64,000 nt of DNA from Arcobacter ellisii (GTDB taxonomy: Bacteria; Campylobacterota; Campylobacteria; Campylobacterales; Arcobacteraceae), in assembly GCF_003544915.1 (NCBI RefSeq), contig NZ_CP032097.1, positions 186,001 through 250,000 of the forward strand, in the 5' to 3' direction. The translations under genes were made by a program, and so were the position numbers. This document shows, in pieces, positions 54,290 to 63,812 of this stretch. Below the pieces are notes generated by a model. It did no database searches. It was not told where the DNA came from and saw only the letters and a program-made list of their open reading frames with translations. The stretch's first letter is position 1; each line of letters starts with the position of its first letter.

Positions 54290-55552
54290 ATGTTTTTTAT
54301 TAAGAAAAACAATAATATTTTAGAAATTCTAAATATTTTAGAATCTTATTTTGAGAACAAAATAAATTACCTTCCAAAACTTGATTATTCAAAATATAAA
54401 ATGGATAAAAATATAAAAGAAAGATTTGAATCTATTTTTGAAAAAATAAATAAAAAACAAGATGAAGAACTTTTAATTTATGGAGAATTACTTTTAGTAG
54501 CTGAAAAAGTTGCAACAGGTGATTTAGGAGATAAAATATATCATCTTAATACTTCAAATCAACAATTAAATTATATTGCAAAATCTATTAATGAATTAAT
54601 AATAAATTTAGATAAAACTTTTAGTATGGTGTCTGGAATTTTAAATGAATATAAAAATGCAGATTATAGAAAAAAATTAGATGAAACGATAGTTGTAAAA
54701 GATTTTAAAACAATTTTTAGTGGTTTAAATTTACTTCAAGAAGCATTTACAGAAATATTAGTTGAAAATAAAGCAAATGGACTTGCATTAGATGAAAGTT
54801 CAAATATTTTATTAGAAAATGTAGATAAATTAAATATAAGTTCAAATGAGGCGGCTTCAAATTTAGAACATACTGTAGTAGCTTTAGAAGAGATGACTTC
54901 AAATATTAGGAACAACACTGAAAATGTGGCAAAAATGGCAATTTTATCTAGTGAAGTCACATCTGCTGCAACTTCTGGAGAAAAATTAGCAAATGAAACA
55001 ACTGTTGCTATGGATGAAATAAATAATCAAGTAGAACTTATAAATGAATCTATTTCAGTAATTGACCAAATTGCATTTCAAACAAATATTCTTTCTTTAA
55101 ATGCTGCAGTAGAAGCAGCAACAGCTGGTGAAGCAGGACGAGGATTTGCTGTTGTTGCTCAAGAAGTGAGAAATTTAGCTTCACGAAGTGCAGAAGCAGC
55201 TAAAGAGATAAAGAATATAGTTGAAAATGCAACAAAAAAAGCAAATTATGGTAAAGAAATAGCCAATAATATGATAAGTGGATATAGACAGTTAAATGAA
55301 AATATTCAACAAACTATAAATCTAATATCAGATATAGAAAAGTCAAGTAAAGAACAACTTTTTGGAATTGAACAAATAAATAATGCTGTAAATCAACTAG
55401 ATCAACAAACAAAAAATAATGCAGTTGTTTCTTCTGAAACACATAATGTTGCAATATTAACTGATGAAATAGCAAAACTTGTTGTAAGTAATGCAAATGC
55501 AAAAGAGTTTATTGGAAAAGAAGAAGTAAAATCAAAGAGTTTGAGAAGATAA
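54290..55552 (+). CDS. Soluble methyl-accepting chemotaxis protein (partner of the PAS protein)
   Basis: A 420-residue receptor without membrane helices. Residues 1-165 are helical and HAMP/HBM-like ([18 protein letters not shown]). The signalling domain covers about 180-405, with the hairpin tip [20 protein letters not shown] that binds CheA/CheW. No C-terminal pentapeptide. It probably relays the signal of the adjacent PAS protein. Confidence 0.9.
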   Translation: MFFIKKNNNILEILNILESYFENKINYLPKLDYSKYKMDKNIKERFESIFEKINKKQDEELLIYGELLLVAEKVATGDLGDKIYHLNTSNQQLNYIAKSINELIINLDKTFSMVSGILNEYKNADYRKKLDETIVVKDFKTIFSGLNLLQEAFTEILVENKANGLALDESSNILLENVDKLNISSNEAASNLEHTVVALEEMTSNIRNNTENVAKMAILSSEVTSAATSGEKLANETTVAMDEINNQVELINESISVIDQIAFQTNILSLNAAVEAATAGEAGRGFAVVAQEVRNLASRSAEAAKEIKNIVENATKKANYGKEIANNMISGYRQLNENIQQTINLISDIEKSSKEQLFGIEQINNAVNQLDQQTKNNAVVSSETHNVAILTDEIAKLVVSNANAKEFIGKEEVKSKSLRR

Positions 55553-55554
55553 AT

Positions 55555-56376
55555 ATGTTTGAAAATATACTAAAAAAAATTGAATCATTACCTCCATTAC
55601 CACAAACAATTATTGACATTGAAGAGTTTAGAAAAAGAGCAGATAAAGAGGTTGATGATTTAATAAAAATCATAGAAAAAGATGCTCTTTGTGTTACAAC
55701 GCTCCTTAAAGTAGCAAATTCTTCTTTATTTGGATTTAGGTCTAAGATAGAAACAGTTGGAAGAATAATCAATCTTTTAGGTATGAATTTTACTATTTAT
55801 GTTTCAATGCAAGAAACAATAAAAAGTATCTTGACATCAGATTTGTTACCTTATGGTGTGGGGTGTAAAGAATTTATGAAAGCTTCAAACTTATCTTTAA
55901 GTTTAGTAAATCTTTGGCTTCCAAATAGTGATAGAGTATTAAAAGATGAAATTCTATTAGGAGTTTTACTTCAAGAATCTGGGAAATTTATACTTGCAGA
56001 AATAATTGTAAATAGAGATTTAACTAAAGAATTTACAAAAAGATTACAAATAGGAACAAATGTTGTTAATGTTGAAAAAGAGCTGATCGGAATAACCACT
56101 TCAAGAATAACCGCACAAATTTTTAGATATTGGAAATTAAGTGAAAATTTGATTAAGATGATTGAGTTTGCAGATGATATAGATGAATGTGAAGAAGAAT
56201 ATAAGAAAAAAGCTCAAATCTTAGATGTTGTAAAAACTATCTGTAATATTTGTAGCACATTTAGTGAAGAAAGTATCAAAAAGGGTATAGAAAAAGCAGA
56301 AAAATATGGTTTAGATGTTCCATCTTTAATTCATTCTATCGATATATTAAAAGATAGATTATCTAAAAATAATTAA
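55555..56376 (+). CDS. HDOD-domain signalling protein
   Basis: A 273-residue protein with an HDOD domain at about 8-205 (IESLPPLPQTIIDIEEFRKR, DALCVTTLLKVANSSLFGF, TVGRIINLLGM). The HD-phosphohydrolase metal residues are absent, as in HDOD proteins, so it is a binding rather than an enzymatic module. It starts 2 nt after the receptor gene and belongs to the same operon. Confidence 0.88.
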   Translation: MFENILKKIESLPPLPQTIIDIEEFRKRADKEVDDLIKIIEKDALCVTTLLKVANSSLFGFRSKIETVGRIINLLGMNFTIYVSMQETIKSILTSDLLPYGVGCKEFMKASNLSLSLVNLWLPNSDRVLKDEILLGVLLQESGKFILAEIIVNRDLTKEFTKRLQIGTNVVNVEKELIGITTSRITAQIFRYWKLSENLIKMIEFADDIDECEEEYKKKAQILDVVKTICNICSTFSEESIKKGIEKAEKYGLDVPSLIHSIDILKDRLSKNN

Positions 56377-56384
56377 GATTTTTT

Positions 56385-56570
56385 ATGCTAAAACATTTTT
56401 GTTTAGAAAATAGTTGTTTTATCATAAAGAGTGAAGATGATTTAATTGATGTTTTTGATGCATTATTATCTCAAGGAGTAGAACCTTATGAAGCTTACAA
56501 TTTGATAGTTGAAAAATATGGAAAAGAAGTTATTTCTAAAGTTTTAGAAGATAAAAATTCAAAAGAATAG
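56385..56570 (+). CDS. Small protein of unknown function in the chemosensory operon
   Basis: A 61-residue acidic protein (MLKHFCLENSCFIIKSEDDL...). Eight nt separate it from the HDOD gene. No family recognised. Codon use is like its neighbours, and position supports that it is translated. Confidence 0.55.
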   Translation: MLKHFCLENSCFIIKSEDDLIDVFDALLSQGVEPYEAYNLIVEKYGKEVISKVLEDKNSKE

Positions 56571-56589
56571 ATAAAAAAAGAGTTTTGAA

Positions 56590-56898
56590 ATGAAGTATAT
56601 TAATATTTTAATAATAAATCCAGATAAATCATATATTAATAAAATAAAAAAGTTTTTAAATAATAAGAATATTAAAATATTTCAAGCTCAAAATATGAGA
56701 GAAGCTTTATTATTAGTTATAAAAAACAGTATAGAGATTATTATTTATGATTTTTACATGCCACATTTTAAAAATTGTGAAATTATTAAAATTTTACAAA
56801 AAAATAGTATGAATAAAAACATATCGTTTACCTTTATTTCAAATTCTTCTGAAATGATAGATTTACATACAAAAATATCTGAAAAAATTACTCTTTAA
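56590..56898 (+). CDS. Truncated, degenerate CheY-like receiver
   Basis: A 102-residue receiver. It has the beta-3 phospho-acceptor region IIIYDFYMP (Asp54) and a partial acidic pocket (NPDKS). It ends before the conserved lysine and last helix, so strand 5/helix 5 are missing. Possibly a non-phosphorylatable or dimer-dependent adaptor, or a decaying gene. Confidence 0.6.
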   Translation: MKYINILIINPDKSYINKIKKFLNNKNIKIFQAQNMREALLLVIKNSIEIIIYDFYMPHFKNCEIIKILQKNSMNKNISFTFISNSSEMIDLHTKISEKITL

Positions 56899-56936
56899 GT
56901 TAAATTATTAATTTTAAGAATTTAAAAATTTTATCA

Positions 56937-56959
56937 AAATGATACTATTTTAATACTTT
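56937..56959 (+). promoter_or_regulatory. Shared upstream motif of the chemosensory island, copy 2
   Basis: AAATGATACTA-T-TTTAA-TACTTT with TTTACTAGAATACC downstream. It lies 72 nt ahead of the receiver-PAS gene and matches the copy at 53806-53828 in 21 of 23 positions. Confidence 0.5.
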
Positions 56960-57030
56960 TTTTTACTAGAATACCTTCACACAAATAATTATTAATTAAT
57001 AATTTAAAAATCAGTAAAAAGGGATTTTTG

Positions 57031-58248
57031 ATGCTACTTGATGGAAATATTGTATCTACATTGTCAGTTCTGTATGTTGAAGATTCTAAAACAACTAGAG
57101 AAGCTATGTCTATTTTACTAAATAATAAATTTAAAAAAGTTTTTGTTGCAAAGGATGGTGAAGAAGGTTTATCTTTGTGCAAAAAAAATAAAAGTGAAAT
57201 TGATATTATTATAACAGATGTAAATATGCCAAAACTTTCTGGAATAGAAATGGTTAAGTATTTAAGAAATGATAATATAAATATTCCAGTTATTTTTACT
57301 AGTGCTTATACTGATTCAGATTTATTACTTGGTGCTATGGAATTAGGAATTAATGATTATTTAGTAAAACCTTTTAGTATTCCAAATTTATTCATAAGAA
57401 TTGAACACATCTTTGAAGAAATACATTATCAACATCTAGCATCAAGACAAGAAAAAGAGTTAAATCAATATTTAGAATTATTAAACAAAGTAGCTATTGT
57501 TTCAAAAACAGATCCTAAAGGAAAAATTTTATACATAAATGATATTTTCAGTGAAATTTCTGGTTACAGCAAAGGAGAATTAATTGGAAAATCTCATAAT
57601 ATAGTGAGACATCCTGATATGCCAAAAGAGATTTTTAAAGAACTATGGAACACAATAAGTCAAGGAAATATTTGGAAAGGGAAAGTAAAAAATAAAACTA
57701 AAGATGGCGAACCCTATTATGTAAATGCAACCATTCTTCCTATTTTTGATGAAAATGAGTCAATTATTGGTTTTATAGGTATAAGATTTTTAATTACTGA
57801 AGATGAAGACAACAAAAGAGAGTTTAGAAAAAAAGTTGTTGACCACATAAAATTATCAAAAGAGAATGAAATAAAGCTTTTAGGTGAAATAACAAAATTA
57901 AAAGAAGAAAATAAGAATTATTCTAATTTAATTTTAGATTTAGAAAATGAGAAAAAAAGAACTACAAAACAATATTCTCAAATAGTTCATTATGAAGAAG
58001 AGATTAAAACCTTAAAAGATAATTTAGAAAAAAATAGAAGTAAATTTACTAAACAATTAAGTGATTTTGCCATTGAAATTAGAAAACTTCAAACAAATAA
58101 TAAAGTTTTGGAAGAAAAAAATAAAGAAAATATAGATGATATTAGATCAAGGAATAGTGAAATAAAGAAATTACAAGTACATATTGAAGAACTAAATAAA
58201 ATAATTGTAAATTTAAGAGATGTTATAGAATTTGGGAGTAAAAAATAG
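57031..58248 (+). CDS. Receiver-PAS-coiled-coil protein
   Basis: A 405-residue cytosolic protein with an intact receiver (Glu17/Asp18, Asp63 in IIITDVNMP, Lys113 in LVKPF). An Aer-like PAS domain follows (about 150-250: KTDPKGKILYINDIFSEISG, SHNIVRHPDMPKE), then a long coiled coil (about 262-400). No output enzyme or DNA-binding domain, so it is likely an adaptor in the array. The ATG at 57031 is preferred over the TTG three bases earlier because of spacing from AAGGG. Confidence 0.87.
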   Translation: MLLDGNIVSTLSVLYVEDSKTTREAMSILLNNKFKKVFVAKDGEEGLSLCKKNKSEIDIIITDVNMPKLSGIEMVKYLRNDNINIPVIFTSAYTDSDLLLGAMELGINDYLVKPFSIPNLFIRIEHIFEEIHYQHLASRQEKELNQYLELLNKVAIVSKTDPKGKILYINDIFSEISGYSKGELIGKSHNIVRHPDMPKEIFKELWNTISQGNIWKGKVKNKTKDGEPYYVNATILPIFDENESIIGFIGIRFLITEDEDNKREFRKKVVDHIKLSKENEIKLLGEITKLKEENKNYSNLILDLENEKKRTTKQYSQIVHYEEEIKTLKDNLEKNRSKFTKQLSDFAIEIRKLQTNNKVLEEKNKENIDDIRSRNSEIKKLQVHIEELNKIIVNLRDVIEFGSKK

Positions 58249-58391
58249 GAAATGATTGAGTTAAGAAAAATTATTTATATGTTTATTAAACTTTTTTTTA
58301 AGAAAAAAATTAATAAACAAAACAAAATAGAGTTTTCAGATAAATTAAATAGAACCATAAAGTATAGATATTAGTAAAAAAGGGGAAAATA

Positions 58392-59906
58392 GTGTTTAAA
58401 AATAAATTAAAAGATAAAGAGATAGTAGAACTTAAAGAAAAAATAATTAGCTTAGAAAGTAAAAATTCTGAAAATAAAAATGTTTTATCTGAAATAGAGA
58501 AAATAATTGAGCATATTGAAAATGGATTTTTTATGTATGAAATTACAGCTAAATCTTCTGATCCACAAATTGAATCCATAAAAAATAAGATAAATTTACT
58601 TTCTAAAAATCTTCAGTTGAAAATTTCTTCAGTAAGTGATGTGTTATTGGATTTCGGTGTTTCTCATTTTGAAAGTAGAGTTGATGAAAAAATCAACATG
58701 ACAGGTACATATGGAAGTCTAAAATCAAGTGCAAGACTAATTGGAAATAATGTATCAGAATTACTAGCTATGATTATGAGTAGTGGAGAAAAATTAAATG
58801 AAGATACGAGCATATTATCAAAAGCTTCTTCTTCTTTATCTCAATCTGCAAATCAACAAGCTGTTTCTTTAGAAGAAACAGCAGCATCTATTGAAGAAAT
58901 ATCTTCAACTATTTCAAATAACACTCAAAGTATAGAAAATATGTATGTATTAGCAAATAATGTGTATAAATCAGCTTCAGATGGTGAAAAACTAGCAAAT
59001 CAAACAACTGTTGCAATGGAAGAGATAAATATTCAAGTTAATTCTATAAATGAAGCAATTACTGTAATTGACCAAATTGCATTTCAAACAAATATTCTAA
59101 GTCTAAATGCAGCCGTTGAAGCAGCAACTGCTGGAGAAGCTGGAAAAGGATTTGCCGTTGTTGCACAAGAAGTAAGAAATCTTGCTTCAAGGTCAGCAGA
59201 AGCGGCTAAAGAGATAAAAACTATAGTAGAAAATGCAACAAGAAAAGCAAATGATGGAAAAGAAATTGCAAATACTATGATAGATGGATATAAAGAGTTA
59301 ACTAAAAAAATCGATGATACTATATCTTTAATATCAAATATAAAAGATGCAAGTAAAGAACAGGAAGTAGGGATTCATCAAATAAATGATGCAGTAAATC
59401 AATTAGATAGAGTAACTCAAGAAAATGCAATGCAAGCAAATCAAATAAATAATTTATCCGAAGAAGTTTCTACATTGTCTACAAAATTAGTACAAGCAGC
59501 AAGTTTAGCTCAATATTCAAAACAAACAAAAGATTATATTTGTGATGTTGATTTAGTTTTTAAAACAGCAAAGTTAAAAAATGACCATATAAGATTTAAA
59601 GAAACAAATTTTGCTAAATTAGGTAAAAATCAAACTTGGAATGTAGTTTCACACCATGATTGTGCTTTAGGAAAATGGATAGATGAATCTGAAAAAAGTG
59701 GAGAAAAATATACAAAAACACAAAATTGGCAAAAATTAAAAGAATATCATTCTAATATTCATATCTCAGTACAAACATATATAAACGAAGATGTAAAAGA
59801 GAAACCTTCTATAAACTTAAATGAATTAGCGATAAATATTGAAAATACAACTCAGCATATTTTTGATTATTTGAATATTGTTAAAAAGAATGTGTGTGTA
59901 GGATAA
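58392..59906 (+). CDS. Soluble methyl-accepting protein with C-terminal zinc-binding CZB domain
   Basis: A 504-residue receptor with a GTG start and AGGGG 6 nt upstream. An N-terminal coiled coil, a signalling domain (about 130-390, tip [19 protein letters not shown]) and a C-terminal CZB domain (about 395-500) are visible. The CZB ligands are seen as [17 protein letters not shown] and YHSNIHISV (3-His/1-Cys type). CZB receptors sense zinc or hypochlorous acid via the Cys. No membrane helix. Confidence 0.9.
   Translation: MFKNKLKDKEIVELKEKIISLESKNSENKNVLSEIEKIIEHIENGFFMYEITAKSSDPQIESIKNKINLLSKNLQLKISSVSDVLLDFGVSHFESRVDEKINMTGTYGSLKSSARLIGNNVSELLAMIMSSGEKLNEDTSILSKASSSLSQSANQQAVSLEETAASIEEISSTISNNTQSIENMYVLANNVYKSASDGEKLANQTTVAMEEINIQVNSINEAITVIDQIAFQTNILSLNAAVEAATAGEAGKGFAVVAQEVRNLASRSAEAAKEIKTIVENATRKANDGKEIANTMIDGYKELTKKIDDTISLISNIKDASKEQEVGIHQINDAVNQLDRVTQENAMQANQINNLSEEVSTLSTKLVQAASLAQYSKQTKDYICDVDLVFKTAKLKNDHIRFKETNFAKLGKNQTWNVVSHHDCALGKWIDESEKSGEKYTKTQNWQKLKEYHSNIHISVQTYINEDVKEKPSINLNELAINIENTTQHIFDYLNIVKKNVCVG
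58980..59270 (+). repeat. Near-identical receptor signalling block, copy 1
   Basis: 97 codons that differ from 61364-61654 by a single amino acid (Arg/Lys in ENATRK versus ENATKK), while flanking parts of the two receptors differ strongly. This points to recent duplication or gene conversion. Confidence 0.85.
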
Positions 59907-60019
59907 AATGAAAAATAAGATAATTAAATAATTTGTATGATAGTAGATGAGATGTTATAGGTAGTTTCTTGTTTTAATTAGTAGAGCTAAAAGAACATAA
60001 ATTAAAAAAAAGGGAAAAA

Positions 60020-62083
60020 ATGTTAAATAAAATCGATTTTAATGTAAATTTTAGGAGGAAGTTTGTGAACAAATTAACAGTAAAACAGAAGATTTTGGTT
60101 TTATCAGGTGTGTTATTAGCATTATTTTTAATCTATGCAATAATATCTATTAGAGCATTTACAATAATAGTAGATGATTCAGAACATGTTGAAAAAAAGA
60201 GTGTACCTGAGATTATACATTTTGCTTCATTTGAAAAATATGTGCTAGATATGCAGATTGGAATATCAAATGCTATTATAGAGAATGAACCAAAAAAAAT
60301 TGAGAGTGCAAAAAAGTATTTAGATAAAGCATTAGGTGAAATAAAAACTTTAAAAAATCTTTTTAGTGATGCTAAAACATTGCAAACTTTAGATAAGTTT
60401 GAAAAAGAAGTAGAAAGCTTGTTTAAAGAGGGTGAAAGTTTAGCAAAAAAGTTAATTAATATTGAAAATAGAAATGAACAAACGATAGCTAGTATTGAAA
60501 AATATGAAGAACACCTATATAGTTTGGAAAAAGAGCTAGAAGAAGAAATAAATAAAGTAGAAGAAATTATAAAACAAAATATGGAAGATATTGTTAGTTT
60601 ATCACAAAACTCTTTGTATGAAGCAATAGTTATTTTACTTTTAGGTTTTGTAATAGGGATAGTATTGAGTTTTGTACTTATTAATTCAATAAATAAGTCT
60701 TTAAATAACTTCAAAGAAGGTTTATTATCATTTTTTTCATATTTGAATAGAGAATCATCAACTGTATCAATGTTAAATGATAGTTCAAATGATGAGTTTG
60801 GAGAGATGGCAAAAGTAGTAAATCAAAATATAGAAAAAACAAAAAAAGGTATAGAAGAAGATAGAAGATTAATTGATGAAACTATTACTGTTTTAGGAGA
60901 GTTTGAGCAAGGAGATTTGTGTCAAAGATTAAATATTACTGTATCTAATCCAGCATTGATGCAATTAAAAGATGTATTAAATAATATGGCAAACAATCTT
61001 GAAAATAATATTGATAATGTATTGAATATTTTAGAAGAGTATTCAAATTATCATTATCTTAAAAAAATACCAACAAAAGATATAAAAGAACATTTATTAA
61101 AACTAGCAAATGGTGTAAATACTTTAGGTGATTCAATAACACAAATGCTAATAGAAAATAAATCAAATGGATTAACATTAGATGAAAGTTCAAATATTTT
61201 ATTAGCAAATGTTGATAGATTAAATATTAGTTCAAATGAAGCAGCAGCAAGCCTTGAAGAAACCGCAGCAGCGCTTGAACAAATTACTTCAAATATTAGA
61301 AACAATACTGAAAATATTCAAAAAATGGCAAGTTATTCAAATAGTGTAACAAAATCAGCAAATGATGGTGAAAAATTAGCAAATCAAACAACTGTTGCAA
61401 TGGAAGAGATAAATATACAAGTTAATTCTATAAATGAAGCAATTACTGTAATTGACCAAATAGCATTCCAAACAAATATTCTTTCTTTAAATGCAGCAGT
61501 TGAAGCAGCAACTGCTGGAGAAGCTGGAAAAGGATTTGCTGTAGTTGCACAAGAGGTAAGAAATCTAGCTTCACGAAGTGCAGAAGCTGCTAAAGAGATA
61601 AAAACTATAGTAGAAAATGCAACTAAAAAAGCAAATGATGGAAAAGAGATAGCAAGTCATATGATAGAGGGTTATAAAGAGTTAAATCAAAATATCACAA
61701 ATACAATAAATTTAATTCAAGATATAGAAATGTCAAGTAAAGAGCAATTAAGTGGTATAGAACAAATCAATGATGCTGTAAATCAATTAGATCAACAAAC
61801 ACAACAAAATGCAGCTGTAGCATCACAAACACACGATGTAGCAGTATTAACAGATGAAATAGCAAAATTAGTTGTGAGCAATGCTGATGCTAAAGAGTTT
61901 AGTGGGAAAGATACTGTAAAAGCTAAAGCTATAAACGTAAAACATGACTCTTCTTATGATATTAAAACAAATCAAGTTATTCATAAAAAAATAAATTTTT
62001 CAAAACCTACAGTAGATACAAAAAAAGTTGTAACAGCTAAAAAAGAAGAATTACATACTGAGGATGAATGGGAAAGCTTTTAA
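60020..62083 (+). CDS. Membrane methyl-accepting chemotaxis protein
   Basis: A 687-residue transducer with membrane helices at about 25-46 and 199-222 that enclose a helical periplasmic sensor (about 47-198, four-helix-bundle type). HAMP-like segments follow, then the signalling domain (about 395-620). Two starts are possible: ATG 60020 (AAAGGG ahead) and an in-frame GTG at 60065 with a stronger AGGAGG at 6-nt spacing. No C-terminal pentapeptide. Confidence 0.9.
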   Translation: MLNKIDFNVNFRRKFVNKLTVKQKILVLSGVLLALFLIYAIISIRAFTIIVDDSEHVEKKSVPEIIHFASFEKYVLDMQIGISNAIIENEPKKIESAKKYLDKALGEIKTLKNLFSDAKTLQTLDKFEKEVESLFKEGESLAKKLINIENRNEQTIASIEKYEEHLYSLEKELEEEINKVEEIIKQNMEDIVSLSQNSLYEAIVILLLGFVIGIVLSFVLINSINKSLNNFKEGLLSFFSYLNRESSTVSMLNDSSNDEFGEMAKVVNQNIEKTKKGIEEDRRLIDETITVLGEFEQGDLCQRLNITVSNPALMQLKDVLNNMANNLENNIDNVLNILEEYSNYHYLKKIPTKDIKEHLLKLANGVNTLGDSITQMLIENKSNGLTLDESSNILLANVDRLNISSNEAAASLEETAAALEQITSNIRNNTENIQKMASYSNSVTKSANDGEKLANQTTVAMEEINIQVNSINEAITVIDQIAFQTNILSLNAAVEAATAGEAGKGFAVVAQEVRNLASRSAEAAKEIKTIVENATKKANDGKEIASHMIEGYKELNQNITNTINLIQDIEMSSKEQLSGIEQINDAVNQLDQQTQQNAAVASQTHDVAVLTDEIAKLVVSNADAKEFSGKDTVKAKAINVKHDSSYDIKTNQVIHKKINFSKPTVDTKKVVTAKKEELHTEDEWESF
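61364..61654 (+). repeat. Near-identical receptor signalling block, copy 2
   Basis: Counterpart of 58980-59270; 96 of 97 residues identical, with mostly synonymous DNA differences. Confidence 0.85.
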
Positions 62084-62105
62084 GCTTTTTCATTATTTTT
62101 AGAAA

Positions 62106-62720
62106 ATGACTTGTCCAAATAGAATAAAACCTAAATTATTAAGAGATATAAAAACTGAAGCTCTTTTAGTGTTCATAAGAACTACATTAGAACAGTATTT
62201 TCATCAAATAGATAATAATGGATACTATTTTAAGTTAGGTAATGAAGAAGATAATACCATTGTATACTCTGCATTAAAAGAGTTATTGGGAGAACTTCAA
62301 GATACAGTTATAAACTCAACGTATCTTAGGAGTTTGATAGAAAATGCTAATAAAAATGCTACTTTGAAAATATTGGCAAAAAAAGAAGAACCTCTTATGG
62401 TTTATTATGATACTTTGATAAAAACAATAGAAACTTTATTACCAAATGGAAGTTTTTGGATACCGGAATTAGTTGTAATTTGCCTTTTAAGTGAATGGAT
62501 AATAGAAGAAGAAAAAACTGCATATTTTTATCCATATTTGAAAAAAATAGATTATTTAAGTTTGATAAATAGATATGACAATACAAAAAAAGATTTAGAA
62601 AATGACAAAAAAGAGATAATTATGAATATGTATAAAATCTCTTCTAAATTAATAGAAAAATTAAAAAAAGCAGAATATAAAATTAATACAACTAGAAAAA
62701 AAAGTAAAAGAAGGAAATAG
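62106..62720 (+). CDS. Unknown helical protein coupled to the CheA-like gene
   Basis: A 204-residue cytosolic protein, rich in helices, with a very basic tail (NTTRKKSKRRK). Its stop codon abuts the ATG of the CheA-like gene (TAGATG), so the two are translationally coupled. It resembles the lone gene at 38458-38976 in two segments. No histidine motif suggestive of a phosphotransfer domain is evident. Confidence 0.65.
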   Translation: MTCPNRIKPKLLRDIKTEALLVFIRTTLEQYFHQIDNNGYYFKLGNEEDNTIVYSALKELLGELQDTVINSTYLRSLIENANKNATLKILAKKEEPLMVYYDTLIKTIETLLPNGSFWIPELVVICLLSEWIIEEEKTAYFYPYLKKIDYLSLINRYDNTKKDLENDKKEIIMNMYKISSKLIEKLKKAEYKINTTRKKSKRRK

Positions 62721-63797
62721 ATGATTAATTCTAATGTTACAGTTGAATTACAAAAATTAGAAAAACTTTTAAATAAAGTAGGTGATTTAGTAATAACAAA
62801 CTCTATGATGTCCCAAAGTATAGATAATTTGCCATATAGTGAAGAAAAAAAGAATCTTCTTGAAAAAATAAACATATTTCAAAGACATATTGTTGAACTA
62901 CAAGAGTATGCTACAGATATAAGAATGATTAAATTTGAAAGTATGTATGGAATATACAATGATATTATTTTAGAATTAATGCCTAAAAATAAATCTATAA
63001 AGTTAGAGATTTTAGGTGGAAATACAAAAGTTGATAAATCACTAATAGAACAATTGGATTCATCTATAAAAACCTTAATCACAAACTCAGTTTTATATGG
63101 AATTGAAGAAACTCAAGAAAGAATTAATAAAAATAAACCTATTGAATCAACAATAAAAATCATAGCTCAACAATTAAACGGTCAAATTTCTTTTAGTATA
63201 GAAAACGATGGAAAAGGTTTAAATAAAGAAGAAATAACTGAAGATTATATCTTAGAAAATCAAGAAGATAGTCAATTAAAAGGTATAGAAAAAATTAAAG
63301 AAATTATTGAAAGACTTAATGGAAATATAGAAATCCAAAGTGAATTAATAGATGGTTTTTCTTTTACTATGACTCTTCCTTTAACTCACTCTATTTTAGA
63401 AGGTTTAAATATAAAAATAGGAAATAATATCTTTATTTTGCCAACATCTTCTATTGTTGAATCAATACAACCAACAAATGAAATGATTAAGTTAGTTGGA
63501 GATGGAAGTACTCCTTTATTAATGTTAAGAGATGAGTTTATTCCCATTATAAAATTGCATGAACATTTTCATATAGAATCGAAAAATCAAATATTAGAAG
63601 ATGGCATATTGATAATTGTTAAATCAGGAATTCAAAAAGCAGCTTTATTTATTGATGAATTTTTGCAACAACAGCAAATTGTAGTAAAAGCGATTGAAAC
63701 AAATTTTAGAAAAGTGGATAGTGTAGCAGGTGCAACTGTTAGGGGAGATGGTAGTATTGGCATCATAATTGATGTTAAAAGTATTTTAGAAAAATAG
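62721..63797 (+). CDS. CheA-like protein lacking the Hpt (P1) and P2 domains
   Basis: A 358-residue protein that starts directly with the CheA P3 dimerisation domain (VELQKLEKLLNKVGDLVITN, about 5-65). A P4 HATPase follows (about 66-225) with Asn122 of the N-box (LITNSVLYGIE; canonical LxRNxxDHGIE) and a G1 box ENDGKGL. A P5/CheW-like domain (about 228-356) ends with AGATVRGDGSIGIIIDVKSIL. The N-box has lost the usual Arg, Asp and His, and the second glycine box is poor, so ATP use is doubtful. The P1 phosphotransfer domain is absent. It may be a structural array component or work with a P1 supplied in trans. Confidence 0.85.
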   Translation: MINSNVTVELQKLEKLLNKVGDLVITNSMMSQSIDNLPYSEEKKNLLEKINIFQRHIVELQEYATDIRMIKFESMYGIYNDIILELMPKNKSIKLEILGGNTKVDKSLIEQLDSSIKTLITNSVLYGIEETQERINKNKPIESTIKIIAQQLNGQISFSIENDGKGLNKEEITEDYILENQEDSQLKGIEKIKEIIERLNGNIEIQSELIDGFSFTMTLPLTHSILEGLNIKIGNNIFILPTSSIVESIQPTNEMIKLVGDGSTPLLMLRDEFIPIIKLHEHFHIESKNQILEDGILIIVKSGIQKAALFIDEFLQQQQIVVKAIETNFRKVDSVAGATVRGDGSIGIIIDVKSILEK

Positions 63798-63812
63798 TAA
63801 AAGGCTAGTATT

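Noticed and set aside
60133-60714. 193-codon antisense ORF within the membrane chemoreceptor gene
   Set aside because: Low-complexity Ser/Phe/Ile composition is typical of the antisense of an AT-rich coding region; the sense frame has a clear chemoreceptor product.
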